Part shown: positions 5,443 through 5,530 of the stretch, piece after piece | How positions within the stretch are numbered: the stretch's first letter is position 1 | How the letters are laid out: each line of letters starts with the position of its first letter | Assembly (NCBI GenBank): GCA_026421135.1 | Contig: JAPKCR010000200.1 | Span: forward strand, 1-5,530 | Direction of reading: 5' to 3' | Length of the DNA stretch: 5,530 nucleotides | From: Sulfitobacter sp. | GTDB lineage: Bacteria > Pseudomonadota > Alphaproteobacteria > Rhodobacterales > Rhodobacteraceae | Program-made: the position numbers and the translations under genes | The notes under the pieces: generated by a model | The model's database searches: none | The model's input: the letters and a program-made list of their open reading frames with translations, nothing else | What the model was told of the DNA's origin: nothing

Positions 5443-5530
5443 ATGCTGCTGGAGATACTTCACATCATCCGGCGTCGCCGTCTCCGGAGACCGCCCAAGC
5501 CAGGCCGCAAACCGCTTGCATGCACGCAAG
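5413..5530 (-). pseudogene. Truncated tyrosine recombinase/integrase fragment (N-terminal core-binding domain)
   Basis: On the minus strand, entering from beyond the right edge, the frame reads a stretch containing CKRFAAWLGRSPETATPDDV and then KYLQQH. This resembles the helical N-terminal SAM-like core-binding domain of tyrosine site-specific recombinases, including integrases that accompany IS91-type elements. Intact relatives go on after this point for the rest of the domain and the catalytic domain with its Arg-His-Arg-Tyr residues. Here resemblance stops near 5443, and after ten unrelated residues (GDCALQVQP preceded by the last His codon) there is a TGA at 5415-5413. The catalytic part is therefore missing on this side and the copy cannot be active as read. 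The start lies outside the window. The domain assignment rests on about 30 residues, so it is good but not certain. Confidence 0.7.

Noticed and set aside
5481..5490. Perfect palindrome TCTCCGGAGA
   Set aside because: It lies in the integrase fragment over the codons for Arg-Ser-Pro-Glu of a conserved motif, so the coding sequence explains it.

Overview
The window looks like an alphaproteobacterial chromosome segment, most likely from the Rhodobacteraceae or a near relative. The basis is GC-rich coding sequence, compact spacing, alphaproteobacterial-looking protein sequences and a GC-rich intergenic hairpin. This placement is an inference from sequence style; there is no rRNA or other taxonomic marker.

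Layout. Positions 1-190 are AT-rich (about 37% G+C over the first 180 bases), carry no convincing gene, and hold a 28-bp hyphenated inverted repeat. An HxlR-family regulator gene (191-544, minus strand) diverges from six plus-strand genes: a DoxX-like membrane protein (698-1102), a DODA/LigB-type extradiol dioxygenase (1176-1988), an NmrA/QOR2-type NAD(P)H:quinone oxidoreductase (2044-2943), a glutathione S-transferase (2954-3589), an LLM-class flavin-dependent oxidoreductase (3650-4681) and a small protein of the 'luciferase'/DUF5519 family (4706-5194). Gaps between these genes are 73, 55, 10, 60 and 24 bases, so they could form one transcription unit. A strong hairpin between the fourth and fifth genes may split or modulate it. 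After the last gene, 5195-5442 holds no convincing gene. The right edge (5413-5530, minus strand) is a truncated tyrosine recombinase/integrase fragment, a sign of past mobile-element activity.

How the genes may work together. The regulator has a single cysteine at the position used for thiol sensing in several HxlR (DUF24) proteins, and it faces a cassette made almost wholly of redox and conjugation enzymes: quinone reductase, GST, extradiol dioxygenase, flavin oxidoreductase and DoxX. The simplest reading is an inducible module for detoxifying or degrading quinones, catechols or other electrophiles. Its shared operator candidate is a GAAAAGTA direct repeat within and next to an imperfect palindrome (561-588), between the regulator start and the TATAAT of the divergent promoter. 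Family assignments are firm for most genes. The inducer, the substrates and the joint function are inference. No CRISPR array, tRNA, rRNA or complete insertion sequence was seen.
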